Below are positions 1 through 13,415 of a stretch of DNA of 40,862 bases, piece by piece. Source of the DNA: Cruorifilaria tuberocauda (Eukaryota > Nematoda > Chromadorea > Rhabditida > Onchocercidae); the NCBI GenBank assembly GCA_013365365.1, contig JABVXU010000477.1, positions 1 through 40,862 of the forward strand, read 5' to 3'. Below the pieces are notes generated by a model that saw nothing but the letters and a program-made list of their open reading frames with translations, searched no databases and was not told where the DNA came from. Position numbers and translations under genes: made by a program. How positions within the stretch are numbered: position 1 is the first letter of the stretch; the number at the start of each line of letters is the position of its first letter.

Positions 1-2445
1 ATCATCGAGAATCCGGTTGTATTGAATTCCATTAACTGTAACATATTGTATGATTGAAATGAGTATCCTAGTTATTTATACTCTCAACTGTTTCTCGTAT
101 TGTCTTCCGGATTAAAAGACACCAAAATGTCAATGCAATTCATCTGAAGTTTTTAATCCTTTTTTAAGAAAACATAAGGTTCATTCATGAATGCTGTTGT
201 GAGGAAAACATTCCAACCTGTTTCGTCGTAAGAGAATATGTTAAGTTATCGAAAAGATCCATTTTTCGGGCTAGTTCCGGATCAAATTCTGTCACATTTT
301 CTTTAGTAAAAAACAACGGTTGACCATCAATTCCGCGTGGCATTGATTTATAAGCTGGTGGGATCCAATCCAATTCTTCGTTTTGCTAAACATATTTCAA
401 AAAATATTCACGTCAATTTGGTAACTGAATATTTCTGGAAAAAAAAAAACATCATAAGAAAGATAGGTATTGATACGAACCTTTAATTTGTGTATTGCAT
501 CAGTTGTACCGGAAGCTTCCATAATAAAGTTCAGCCATTGATCGTAATCTTTATTACCGACAATTTTCATTAATTCCGGAATACTAGTTAGTGCTTCTAA
601 GCCTTTTCCTTTATCATGCATGCTGAACAGCGACGGAGATAATATGCTAATCTGAAAAACTTTTTCATCTTATTTTTTTTCAAATCAGTGAAATAAATTG
701 TTCCAGAATGAGAAATTGCAAATAGTTATTTGAAGAATATGAATTGTTCGAGACATTAATATTAATTCTCTGATTTATTGTACTAGATTTGATAAATTAT
801 AAGCCTACCTGATTTTCAGCATCATCAGGTGTCATTGATAATATTCGTGGTGAACCAAATCTGAGTGTTTTATTTTCCAATTCGGTACCATTGGCACCAT
901 TAAGAACCATTGCAAGTTTAACTGCTCGTTGAAAGAGTCGAATGACTTCTAGGGTTTTCTTCGTTTTCATATTAGTTTTATCCAAACCTTGCAAGACGTG
1001 ATCTGGTATGTGTAATTCTTTTGCGAGACGTTTTTCATCCTTAAAGAATAAGCTTTCATTAATAAATTCCCTACAGAACAAAGAAGCAAGAAATCAGAAT
1101 TATCGATCATCCCAGAATATCTTCGAAGTGCTCACCGGCGTTAACTTCGGTTTCACATTTTTGACAAACTGATTCTGTGAAAATCGTTGCTGCAACTGAT
1201 TAGCGAAGTCTTTCCTTTCTTTTTCTCGTCGTTTCAGACTTTCGATATCGTACATCATCTTTTTCCATCTGAATTACTATTTTCTTTGATTTGAGAAATG
1301 AACTGGATTCGCAATATACTGTACAGTTTCATTTTGTAAATAATATTCAGAACTCGCTAATCGCAATTTCATTAAAGAAATTATTTTAAAGCTGAAAACG
1401 AACGATAAATTGGGATCCTTATTTTTGATAACTCTTGTCATCTTCGATAAGTATTTGCCGAGAATACCGAAGGGTGTCAAGTGTTCATATTCAGTATGTA
1501 GTTTATAATTGTGTCGATTGATAACACTTCGTCGTGTTCGATATTCCACCTGTTTCCTCTCCTTACTTTGCTCTGTATCAATTTGATGCGATTCAGATTG
1601 GATTAGAGTATCAGTTGTGTTCCTTTGCCTTCCATCCAATAATTTTTGTAGCTTTTGTAGATGAGAAACTGCATATTAAATCATCAAATGCTTTTTAATC
1701 ACGAGTCAATTTAAGTAATTAATTAACACTTTAAAGGTTAAATAGAGTCTAGCCGAGAATGGAATGTCTTAGAGTTTCAGAGTTGTGAGTGAGTGATGGA
1801 TTCAGGTATTTCCATTAATTTATTAAATTTTCAATATTCAAAGTATCATTTCCTGCGAGAGAAGCAGAAATGTCCTAAGGCACGAGAAAGATGTTACTTC
1901 TTTTAGGGTTCATTAGTGTCGGTTTTGCATCAATGGCTCCAACTAAACAATGCGCTTGCTCATAAATATCCTCAGCATTTTGTGAACACTTTTGCAGTCT
2001 ATTCCGTTCATACTCGTTCAATTTATTTAACCTGAAATGGCCCTTTCAATTTCGGAAGTTAATATTGATATTCGAAGGAGAATATGATAATCACTGATAA
2101 CCATCAGTGTTCCTTCATGTGAAGAGACTGACTGTTGGGTGGCGATACAGGCCATGATACTGCTGATTCCTTGATGATTCCATCGTTCAATTAATTGAAT
2201 TGCCGCTTCCTTCGATATTGGTATGATTAGCTTTTTACCGTCATAATATTGAGCACCGGGCATCGTTTCTCGCGTGTATTTGATAGAACTTGAAACCGAT
2301 CCAATGGTGATACCTGAACAGGTGAATTGATATTTCACTATGTCAATGAACAGGTGGTTCAAATGCTAGAAGCTCAAGCAAACTTCAACTTACAAGTCAT
2401 CCATAGCGCAACTGATGTCGCTGTATTTCCCCTATAATATCTCAT
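1..2445 (-). CDS. MLT-10-like moulting-cycle protein (partial; 3' end beyond the left edge)
   Basis: Exons read on the minus strand: 2445-2394, 2313-2133, 2031-1898, 1668-1320, 1268-1146, 1070-809, 651-481, 385-218 and 35-1. The ATG at 2445 opens a probable signal peptide (hydrophobic stretch TSVALWMTCITIGSV). A cysteine-containing N-terminal block (KCSQNAEDIYEQAHC) follows, then a charged middle. Next come the family hallmarks SPRILSMTPDDAENQ and ILSPSLFSMHDKG, then SIPELMK and GQPLFFTKENVTEF. After TTKQ a CAG|GTTGGA donor at 218 leads to a TTACAG acceptor, giving LMEFNTTGFSMM, which matches the family's Asn-Thr-Gly motif; reading straight through instead gives a stop at 185. C. elegans mlt-10 relatives are secreted moulting proteins of unknown biochemistry. 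The donors at 2133 and 1146 are weak and chosen only by phase. The stronger-looking donor CCG|GTGAGC at 1136 would break the frame, so those two joins are uncertain. Confidence 0.82.
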
Positions 2446-5400
2446 TGGATGATAGGTGGAATTTTACGTGCAGTATGAAGAGTGCAGTTTTAAGAGACAC
2501 TATCTGTAAAATTAATGAAAAGTGAACAATTGAGATTTCGTTTTAGGATTGATTTGCAATCGTTCGAGTAAGGAAGTTCAATTCCTGGAATGATAAACGT
2601 AAAGGATTGAAGTCTTCGAATCAGCTTCAAATACCAGGTAGAATAGTCATCATAGAACTTTTAGGACTGTTTGAAATTTATTCTATGTAATCTAAGTCTA
2701 TGAGATTATCTTACTTATGAATTTCATTTCTTGAACAGGTTTCATCGACTTCAAGACATTTCTAAATACTTTTTAGTTTATGTTAAATAAACATTACAAT
2801 ATGATAATGAATGTGGAAAGAGCAGACTACCGCGTCCATTCTTTCTGAAGGCTAATTACTATCAAAGGAATATTATTCGGAATCCGGAAAATGTATTTCC
2901 GAAGTTGATGCTGAGGTGCATTTCTTCTGAGATGTCTGAGATGGAGGATTGAATTCTAATCAGGTCGAAGCTGATCTTTAAAAGAACAACGTCAAACTCG
3001 TCTTCTCAATTTTAATTTGGAAAAACTAAACTTTTTCTTGAAACTGTTTTGTCAACAATAGGCGTTTCATTAATACTCCCCAAATTTTTTTTTAATAACA
3101 TATCATCATGACTGTCACCTGGTGTTACAATTCGAATTACAATTAGGGCAATAATGAAAAAGTGCAATTTTTTGTGGTTAAATTACAAAAAAAAAAAGAA
3201 TTTATCAAGGAAAATTGGTTCATTTGTTTAATAATGTACTTCGATTAATCTAATGTCTTATTTTCAATTTTAAGTAATTTTCCGTCAATGTAAAAAAAAA
3301 ACATTTCTAATCAAAAGTATGAAGTCTTATGTAAGTATTTAAAAAACAAACTTGAATTCTGTTCAATTTGAAATTGAAGTTGATTCCATCTTGATTAATG
3401 CTTCTCTTCCTGCTAATATCTGTACAGTAGTAGATGAGTTTTTACGATGATACTTCTTCGATCACATCAATTCTATCGTTCTTTTTTACAGTAGATACAA
3501 TATTCAGTAAATACAGTAAGTATTCGAGTGTTGAATGCTTTGAAACAAGCGATGAAGGATCCCTTTTGTTACAGGAAAAGCTGATGACAGTGTATGTCGA
3601 ACACATTCGTTTTCAAATTTTGAAATCAAAATTCGTATAGCAGATATTTTGAATGACATGTTGACCTTTGACACGAAAGAATGGAACTATCTTAAAGTAT
3701 GAATCAAGTAATATAAATTAATATTAAAATACAGCCATCTCATTCACCATCAAAATATTATCGAAAGTGAAAGTAAACTTGATAATGATATGATTTCTAT
3801 GATTGCTTGGTGATAAGCGATATGCTTTTCCTATATCGGTCCGGTGAATGCGATTGAAACAGTGCTTACCAATAAGCAGTATCATCCGAATTTTATATTT
3901 TAGGTTAAAAGTGTAATGAATTCGTTTATTTGATCGTTCGAATTCATTATCCTATCCTATCAGGAAATCATGTAACTATTGATTCCTATATCTCATTTAC
4001 AAAAATAATCATTAAAGTAATCTCTTTATTATCATTATTGATTAATGTAATTAATAACAACGATAACTTGTAATAATGATACTCATGATTCTTAAGCTTT
4101 AAAAAAACTGTTTTTCTCTTTCAATGTTAACACACATTCCATTTCTTTCAAAAACGTTCATTTTTGACCTACAATCATAAATAAAACTCATCATTTCCAG
4201 GTCTGTTGATAACAAATTTAGTTTTTGAAAATTTAATATATTGACCTGTTTTTTTTTCTTTGTGACCACCGCTGTATTTCCAATATCATTTGTTGGTCAA
4301 TTCGTTATCAGTTAAGATCGTTAAGATCAGCTTGTGTTTTAATCATACGTTTTGATTTAAACGATTAACCATTATAATGCTTATTATCGTAAAAGCTTAT
4401 TTTAAATTATCAAAAGTTTATTACTACTCTATACTTTTTACTTTTACTGGTCAAATTAAAAGAAATAGAATGATTGAAGTGAAATTTGTATCATAAATTA
4501 AACTTGCAAATAAATTTCTGTAAATATTGCAAGTCCAACAATCAACTTATCTAACAATACCCATTTATGCGTTCTTGAAATTTCCAATTTTAGTTTTCAA
4601 GATATTTCCAAACTATTATCTCTTCATGGATTTTAAGCTTTTGGAAATTGTTTTTATAATTTCTTTCAGTTTGGGAATTTATAATGAAAAAGTATATTTC
4701 AAGTTTCAGTATACTGAAATACAAAGCAGCTGATTTGAGCTGTTAATTTAAGATTAAACTTCAAATTTTATTGAACAAAACAAAAAATTAACTCTAGAAA
4801 GATCGATAAGCTTGATTACAGTTTTTCAAACATTTTCATCCAATGAAATAAGAAATGCTCAACCTTGGATAGTACTTGCATTATGGCAACCACATTTTCT
4901 CCTCATCTGATACTTGATACAAAACTATTAAAAATCTCATGCCGAGATTATAATGTTAGCTGATAATATCATAAAATGGATAACAGTTATCATTTTTTTT
5001 TACAAAAAAAAAAAAACAAAAACATTGGTTTTTATGGTGATAAAATTAGTTCAAGATGACAAATTCATAAAAGTTGCAAAATTAGTAAATTCTTTTCTTT
5101 TGGAAAAACAAAGAAAAGAAGATGAAAAGAATTAAGAATGTAATTTTTTCATCGTAAAAAAAAATTCCAGTTTCAAATTCCACATTAAACTATTTTCGAG
5201 AAAGTAGTAGTCAATTTTTAAATTTAAAAAAAATTACAAAAATGAGATTATTGAAAGCTTATAAGTGCAATTTCTAAAATATTTTTATTTATTTTCAAGA
5301 ATTAAATATTACACAGATTATATTTTAAAATAAAACGGGTGCACTTTACACAATTTATCAGATAAAGAATCGAAGAATATTTGATAGGAATTGACCGACT

Positions 5401-7828
5401 AACCTAAAGTGAATCGAATTTGAATTAAACTAAATTTTAAGACTTAAAAAAAAATCATAAACTTATTCCATACTGTTTACTTTTTGCATAACTCCACTCC
5501 TGCAAAAATCTTCTGCAAATTTTCAATTTGCATTATTTTAAATAAATCTGCAGGTATCATTATTGTTTGCAAGAAATTAAAAGATAAATTATTCGTGCAA
5601 AAGAAATAAATGCGGTTTAAATTGAGTTAATTTGAATTAAATTCAATAATGGATGTCCTGATGACATATTATCGAACTCATTATTGAAGTGAAAGCATTT
5701 TCGAAGTTTTTGATCAATCATTTCCTTCGAGTTTAGTCATTTTAATATCTCCGTTACATGATCCAAATTGACTTTTTCAGGTGAATTTTAAAAATTTAAA
5801 AATTATTTGAAAATTAGCAATTCAATTTTTGATTTAGCAAGAAATTCAATGACTCTGATGATTTGTGCAAAAAAGAATTCTTTCGTATAAAAGATAATAT
5901 TTCATGATTATAAATTAAAATTAGCCGATAATGTTAGTAAAATAAAAATAAGATACAGCTGAAATAAAGTAAGATAAAGTAAAACAAAGCTATAATAATA
6001 TTCTTTGATTAATTTATCATGAAATCTTTATAAATCCATTTTAAAAATAAAAAATTGAATTTGATCCTATTCTTCTAATCCGAATTTTATTAATTATTAG
6101 ATGATGATATTATCACTTAAATAAACAATATATGTCAATTGCAAATATGCTACTTCATTCTCTCAAATGCATAATAGTGGGATGGAAGGAAAGTATTCAT
6201 TGAAAATTTTGAGGTCAAAAGGGCAAGAAGTTTAAAGACTGCACTTCGTGAACTCAATATTTTTTTGCATTGCTCTCACTGCCACCCCTGAATAACTTCC
6301 ATTTTCACTGACACAGAAGTAAATGCAGAAGAAAAATCCTTTCTTGAGAGGGAATTTATGAATTTGAGAATTCTTCTTCACGATATCATCAACTGTTCAT
6401 TCTATAGTAATTAATTTATCAGAAGTTATCATCAATAATCAATTCTGCAAGTAATTCATTAGAAATTTTCTCAGTATAATTTAATTCGAAATTAATTCAT
6501 TATTGACGAGATTATCGCAAAATTCTTTTTCAGTATTATTTCTTATTTTTCAAAATTACAATTACAATTTTACATTTTACAAAATTACAATTCTATGATC
6601 ATCTTTATGGGAGAATTGATGAAAGGATTCAGTTCTTTCATTTAATTTAAAAAGAAACAATTAATGCGGAAAGTAGTATAGTCCTTGTGTTTCAAATTCG
6701 AATTATGAGATTCAGAAATCTTTTAAAACATCATAGATATTGAAAAGCAAAATTGAAAAAGCTTTTAAAACTTATGAAGATCAAAAAATACTGTCATCAC
6801 TAAATCTTATCTCAAATATTTTCACTGAAATTAGAAATTTCAATATCTTTCTCCTGCAAAACAAGTCTTACTAAAAAAGTCATGTGTGATACATATTTAA
6901 AAATTTCAACTGATTTATTTTATCTCTAATAAAAATAAAACTTTACAAAAGGTTTACAAAAGGTAAGTCCCAAACTTTGCTACAGTTTACAACTTCATTA
7001 TATACAAATACAAAGTTTACAATTCAAAATTTTTAATTTCATCTTAAATAAAACTGTAATTTTGGAACAATTACAATCACAGAAGTAGTAAAATATCGCG
7101 TAACATTTAGCATAATATACACAAGCTCTATAAGAAAAGCTCATCATATATCGATCGTTATATCAATTGCTCAAAATAAAATTTTCAGTGATTTAGGAAA
7201 TATTTATAGATACGAAGTTTTATAAGAATTAGTTCATAATATAATTACATAGAAATTAATTAAGTTGGTTTATAAGAAACAGAATTAGAATTAGTTTTAT
7301 AAGAAATATATAAAGTTATTTATACATAAGAAATTAGAGGATAAATAAATACATGAATAAATTAGCAAATAAAACAGAAGGATACAAGGAATTATAGTAA
7401 TAATTATTCGAACACAAAGATTTATAATTTATGGTTTCGCTGTATTGCACGCATGAATTAATTAATGCAAATAAATAATAGCTTATTTTATAAAGGATAT
7501 ATATCAGATTGAAATATGCACCTTATCAACATGTAATCAACCTGGAATCATCATACAGATATCACGGATTGAAAAGAATTTGTACTGAAATTCAAAAAGC
7601 TACAATATCAATTTTTTTTAGGAAAAGATATATGAGTGATTAAAATTATGATCAAAAATCAATTTCACTTAATTAATTAGAAGTAGATAGCTAATAAGCA
7701 TTTAGCACAGCAACATTTACTCCATCCATAACAGATCACCTAGTCATAAGGTATTCCCTTGAATCTAATTTGACGTTGATTTCAAATATTAGCTTTCTAG
7801 CTACATGGTATTGGTTAGAATCATTATG

Positions 7829-7875
7829 AGAGACAGAAAGAGAAGGAGAAGGAGAGGGAGAGAGAGAGAGAGAGG
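7829..7875. repeat. GA-rich simple repeat upstream of COMMD10
   Basis: Imperfect AGA/GAGA run ending in about eight clean GA units, about 210 bases upstream of the COMMD10 start. It may be a promoter-associated GAGA tract or plain slippage. Confidence 0.85.
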
Positions 7876-7943
7876 AAGTACAACGGAATATGAAACAAAC
7901 AGATTTACGTGCCCTATCCATTGTCGAATGATTACATGAAATA

Positions 7944-7957
7944 TCACGTTCACGTGA
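7944..7957. promoter_or_regulatory. TCACGTT-TCACGTGA double ACGTG-core site
   Basis: The sequence TCACGTTCACGTGA contains TCACGTT at 7944-7950, overlapping by one base a perfect palindrome TCACGTGA at 7950-7957. It lies about 129 bases upstream of the COMMD10 ATG. TCACGTGA is the core bound by E-box bHLH factors of the MITF/TFEB (HLH-30) class. A regulatory role here is inferred only from motif and position. Confidence 0.4.
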
Positions 7958-8085
7958 GAAGAAGAATTGCAAATAGCTAAACCAATGGGCCGCATTTATT
8001 CCGCAATTTTTAATTCTCTGACTTCGACGTTGTTTGTCGGTTTCATCGTCTAGGAGATTTCAATTTGAAATTGAATTCAGGATTG

Positions 8086-9785
8086 ATGTCCACCGAGACA
8101 TTAAAACTTTTACCGGTTGGAACAGAAGAAATAGTTAAAAAGATCGTTCAATTGGGTCCAACGAAATTCAGAAAAGTTTCACAGTATATATTGGAAAAAA
8201 CACCGGATAGCACTGATCTCGCAAATGTATTGAGTACCAAGGAACGAGAAAGACTGCTCGGAGATTTACAGACTGATCCTGAATCAGAACTTGCTGTTTT
8301 CGTAAGTTTGTAGCTTTTTGAATTTGAAATTTTAGTTTTTCGAAATTCATTTACTATGAAAAGGATTTCATTGTCGATACTGGGAACTGAAAGTAATTCA
8401 TTATGTAAAATAGTGTAAAATAGTTCTTTTAAAACAAAAAAGAGTTGACGGTAATTGATATTTTAAATTTTTGTAAATTTAGTTCGACGAATTCGTTTTA
8501 AAAAAAATTTTTTTTTGGAATTTTAGGTGTAAAGTAACAATTTTTTGTTCATTATTTACAGCTTTGAGTTTTTAAAATCCTTTATCGCTAATTTAAATTC
8601 TTTATTTTTATTTTGTATTTATTATCAATCGCGAACTTTCCATTTTAAGAAATTTTTAATCCTTTCTTTCATCTTTTAGAAATTTCCTAGATCCATTTCA
8701 TTAATTAACGTCATGAATACTGCTATTGGTGTTACTTATTTGGGAAGCCAGCATTAGTACTAAATTATTTATGAGGGAAGAGATAAGAATTTTTTATTTT
8801 ATGTGAAGTATTATTTTTTTATGAATTGTACTAAGAAAAGAAAAGATAGTATATAAAACAATTGATAAATTTCAGTTGACTTTGAACGAATTATGGAAAA
8901 ACATTGCATACTGTCAGCCTAAGCTACAGCCATTGCTCGATAGTCTAATGGAAGTAAGTTTATGAAATTTCTTGCCCATTCTACATATCACTTCTCTGAA
9001 TTAAGAGACGAACTAAGATCTAAGAATTTCATCCATTCTTGGAACAACTCCAGTATTTGTAGATTGGGTTTGATGCAGAAATGAGAAATGCCGTGGTAAA
9101 AGCCTGGTCGGAAAGCGGCTGGACAGTATCAGATCGATTGCGTAATATTTCATTTTCCGGACGTCCTAATGTTAGGAGTGTCGCATGGACGTTACGCATG
9201 AATATCGCAAGGTGGATAGTTTTTTGGATATTTGAAGTTTTTGACTTCTTTTTTTTCAATTCTCGAGGTAGCTAAATTACAAAGTAAATTAAATTCAACG
9301 TAAACATGCTATTGACTTGATGCTAAAATATTGCTCTTAAATCCTACTCCCATTTGATTTTCATAATTTAAATATTTGTTTCCCACAGAGGTTGAAATAA
9401 TATCAAACTAATATTAATTTTCTGAGATGAAATTTAAGACATAGTGCAAAACCATTCTTGTTGTTTTATTCCGTTATTTTTCATGATAGAACCTTTTGTA
9501 TTAGAACAAAGAAATAGTTTTTTGAAGTGAAACGAAATAATACATAAATGATCCAAAAAATAAATATATCCTTAACTGCAAGGTTACAGTTTTGTGAAGT
9601 CATTCATATCTGCACATTATATTTTTAGTAGCTACAATCCGGTGATGCGTACTGCAGAAGCAATATTACAGTTTGATACGGACCGGGGTTCAAAAATTAT
9701 CGAATTGAGCAAAGGCAAACTTGTAGAATTTTATATGGTGTTGCAAGAAGTGCAGAAAAGTTTGGATGCTTTGCTTGAAAGGTAG
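8086..9785 (+). CDS. COMMD10: COMM domain-containing protein 10 (COMMD10)
   Basis: Four exons: 8086-8301, 8876-8953, 9063-9211 and 9629-9785, all phase-compatible, encoding 199 residues; the human protein is about 200. Family knowledge: COMMD proteins form a ring that joins CCDC22/CCDC93 in the CCC complex, which works with retriever and WASH in endosomal cargo recycling. The C-terminal COMM domain (about 130-199) has the conserved Trp in SVAWTLRMNIA and ends ELSKGKLVEFYMVLQEVQKS, which aligns without gaps with my recollection of human COMMD10 ([20 protein letters not shown]). The middle AEMRNAVVKAWSESG also fits COMMD10 rather than other paralogues. The ATG at 8086 follows TTCAG at 8076-8080 by 5 bases, as in trans-spliced nematode mRNAs. 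Confidence 0.88.
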
Positions 9786-12216
9786 CAAATATAGTTCTTT
9801 ATGGTATTTTTCATGTTTATTTATCAAAATTTAGTTTGATTTTGTGGTGATGATTAGGTTCCCTGTCAATATGAGTTGGATTAAGTAAATTTGAATTTCA
9901 TGGATAGATTTTCCTGATCAATAGAAGAATGCTTGATTAGTTTTTTGAAATAAAACTTTGGGTCTACTGATCTGCTAATTACTACTACCATAACTGTGTT
10001 ATTGTTTTCGTTGTTCATGTAGTCCAAGAACTAAGCAGTAACTGAGATTATGATAATAAAGGATGATAATAAAGGTCCCTACATTTTTTGTTCCACTTGG
10101 TGACTTAATAGTGCCTTAATTTATGAACTATTATTGATCATTTGTGATGTATAAAGGTCTCATCTTTATTCAATGTAATTTCTTCATGTATTCTTGATGT
10201 CAAGCATAAAAATTGAATATTGTCCTGAATATTAATGTGATATGAATCGTAATATACTGAAATGTAAAGTGGGGTTGTAATATCTGCTTGATTCATTTTC
10301 TACCAAGCTCATAATCAGTCGCTGCAATTGGGATTACGGAAATTCATTTGTTCCTTTTGATACGGTACCAAAAGTTGGCGTATGGAAAATATGAAGTGTA
10401 ACTAGAGTATAAGGCTATAAACAAAACTTTTTTTAAAGCCTCAAAATTATTCCACATGTTAATGCGTCGAATAATTTCTTACTTGGCTGAATAGAACGTT
10501 GTCTTAGTTGTGATGCAAGACTGCATAATTGTTTCAGTTCCAAAATCACAGCATGGATAAACTGCAATGCGTTTGCTTCTTATAACCGATTGAATTAAAG
10601 TGATTTATAAGCTTTTGAATCATGAACTTCTATATGACTTGAGTTGTAGATGAGGTAGAACGATCAAACTGACTTTTTTTTTTGAATTAAATTGCATTTC
10701 GGTTAGCTCAAGACATGTAAGACTGGTTTATCACAAAACAACAGTAAAAGAAATGAAAGTGGTGGAAGCATTGAAACTGCATATGCCAAGAACTAAGGCT
10801 TGCAGCTACTATTTCCTCAAAATTCAGTAAATTTAGTACTGATAAAAATGAGAAGTAATGAGGAAAGAACTAATCGATACGAAACCATTTAATAGCTCGA
10901 TATTAATCCTGTGTTCGAAGTTCGAAACTTTTCGGAAAAAAATTGATCTAACATATACAGCTTATTAAAAGACAATTTGTTTGAGTATGAATGAATTGTT
11001 CGCAGGATTATTTTAGGCATTCACTGGGAGACACAATTTGCAAAGCACTATAAAACAATTTAAAGAAGACACTGTCAGAATAATATGACAATACTTCGAT
11101 GGCAGTTCTGAAAATCGTTTTATCAGTTCAATATCACAGTTGGAAGGATAATTTATTTTCTCTATTCATATCATTAAAAAGTATTAAATTTAAAATAAAA
11201 AAAAGAACTGGACGAATTTAATTATTCATATTTTTAAGACTAATTCTTCGAATGATCCTCCACACTCTTTTACTCGAATGATTACTTATAAATACTTATT
11301 CCATTAAGTCTTGATATAACTATAAATTCTTTTTCCACTTTTCAAATATATACATAGAATCACTTAAAGTAACGGTTGCCATCGAAATATTTAATTGAAG
11401 GCAAAAAGAAAACCACGAAACAGTTTTTTAAAATGAACACATGCCAAAGGTTGCATTCTGCAGGTCTTTTAAAGATGAACAACAAGAAGAGACCATCTAA
11501 AATGTTCTTTCAGAAAGAACCCATCTAGAAATTTCTATACTTGTTATCATGATTGCTTGATTAAGTTTAAAGTAATTCATATATATTGTTCATTCGAGAT
11601 GAGATTTGCCATCATATTATTAAATTTAAAACTTATTCAACTTTCCAAATTATTCAAAAAACATTTTAAACCTGCAACAATGCAAACTTTTGCAGTAAAA
11701 AGAACTAAGCTATCAGACACATTTAAAAGAGTTTTGTTGAGGTCTTGGCATCAACGAACCCTACTTCGTAATATATTCATAATCGAGATATTCTTCTGCA
11801 TACTATTTTTCATTGAAAAAATAAAAGACGAAAAAGACGAAGAAGAAAGAATGACATTCAAAATAATATCAAAGTTGCGACATTTATTTGTAAAAAGAAT
11901 GATCAGTACTTTTTGATGAGATCTAAAATTCCATCATTTCAAAGAATTCGTTAAATTTAAACATATCGTACAGAATCTATTTTTCTACTTTAACAATCAT
12001 TAGAATAAAAAAATGAATGGGAGTTTCCAAGAAGGATACATTTGTAATTATTATTATCCAGCATGGAAAAGAATCATATAAAAAAATGGAAAGTTGAGCT
12101 TGAAAGGATAGAAAGATTAAAAAAAATTAATCATGGAAACTTCATTATTCTATCAGAATGATGATAACTGATTAATAATGGTTTAAAAAAAAACATGAAA
12201 AAGATCATATGCAGAG

Positions 12217-12330
12217 ATGAAAAGATGTCCAAATTATGTGAAACCCCGACTTGGAATACATCATTGGAATCAATCAGCATTTAAGGCACCACGTGACGCT
12301 GCGGATCGTTGTGGCGAAGACCAAAAGTAA
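12217..12330 (+). other. Small unassigned reading frame in a GC-richer patch
   Basis: An ATG at 12217 opens 37 codons ending in TAA at 12328. The product starts MKRCPNYVKPRLGIHHWNQS and ends in an acidic, Cys-containing tail. Base composition is close to half G+C, against a much lower surrounding level, and a possible acceptor (ATGCAG) lies just before it. I do not recognise the product. It could be a lone exon, a small peptide gene, or conserved non-coding DNA that happens to be open. Confidence 0.25.
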
Positions 12331-13396
12331 TAAAATAGCACATTTGTGATATGACACCTTTTACAAGAACATTTGGCAAGAGAAAAAGACTTGAAAAAGA
12401 TTATCAACTAATAAGCTAGGAAATGTAGCACTGCGTCATAAAGCTCATATAAATTAAGCGATGTGTTTGTATTAAAAACAATATACATCAATTTGATGCT
12501 CAGCTAATCACTTCTATGCATTTAAACAATTTGATTTAATTTAAGCAAATATGAAAATTCTCAAATCCATCCGATTTTTAAATATAATTTTCTCAAAGTC
12601 CAAGAAATATATGATGCAAATTCTATAGAATAGTTCAACGGTAGGATTTGAATCTTTCAGAAAATAATAAAAAATTGAAAATCGCTTATATTTATTTTTA
12701 GACAATTTATCTAAGTTTATTTTATTTTTACAGAAAAGCACAAATAAGATACCCCGTGTTCTTTTACTAGTTATTCAATAATAATAATAAGCACCTTTAA
12801 GTCATCAAATAAATTACTTAATTACTCAGCTTTACTATCTCTTACTCTGAAGTTTTAAACATCAATTGTGATTTTGAAATGTTAAAAGCACAAGAAATTA
12901 CAGCAAATAGCAATAAGCGAAATAAGAATAAATTTCATATTGCTTAGAGTATAGAAATGATTATTAAAATTTCATAATTTAGATGCAATTTAAAGAAAAG
13001 TTTCGAGATATATAAAACTGTCTTGTGTAATCGATACAGCAATAATTTAGATTACAGGAAAAAAAGTAACAAATCGCGATTTGCCGACTACACAAGTTGA
13101 AAAGTATTTACAAAGAATGAACAAGCATTGCTTACAATTATAGAAAATATATTTTATAGAAGGATAAAATTTTACCAATTTTTAAATAATTAAAAATAAT
13201 GATAAAATTTTACGGGAAATAAACTAATGTGAAACCGACATATATATGTACTCTATAATTACTACAAAAAATGACTAAAAATAGAAGTGTTTAAAAATTT
13301 TTTTCACAGACTAATTGATAATAGAAATTAAACTATCACAATAACACTCAAAAATTACATAAATGAAGAATGAAAAATGAAAGAGAACCTAAATTA

Positions 13397-13415
13397 AGAG
13401 AGAGAGAGAGAGAGA
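13397..13415. repeat. GA dinucleotide repeat
   Basis: About nine uninterrupted AG units in AT-rich intergenic DNA. Confidence 0.9.

Larger units (their letters stand above)
2446..8085. other. Intergenic interval between the MLT-10-like gene and COMMD10
   Basis: About 5.6 kb between two divergently transcribed genes. Most of it is AT-rich with frequent stops on both strands and no recognisable protein, RNA or transposon. The exception is 2791-3812 on the plus strand, where several short reading frames look less random (see findings). The last 260 bases before COMMD10 hold a GA-rich tract and two ACGTG-core motifs and are probably its promoter. Beyond these I see nothing to annotate. Confidence 0.6.

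Noticed and set aside
185..217. In-frame stop at 185 taken as the end of the MLT-10-like protein
   Set aside because: A good donor at 218 and an acceptor at 37-36 restore the conserved family sequence, so 217-36 is better read as an intron.
11557..11916. 119-codon open frame on the plus strand
   Set aside because: It begins at TTG, is Lys/Phe/Ile-rich as expected from AT-rich DNA, and has no known motif or splice context.
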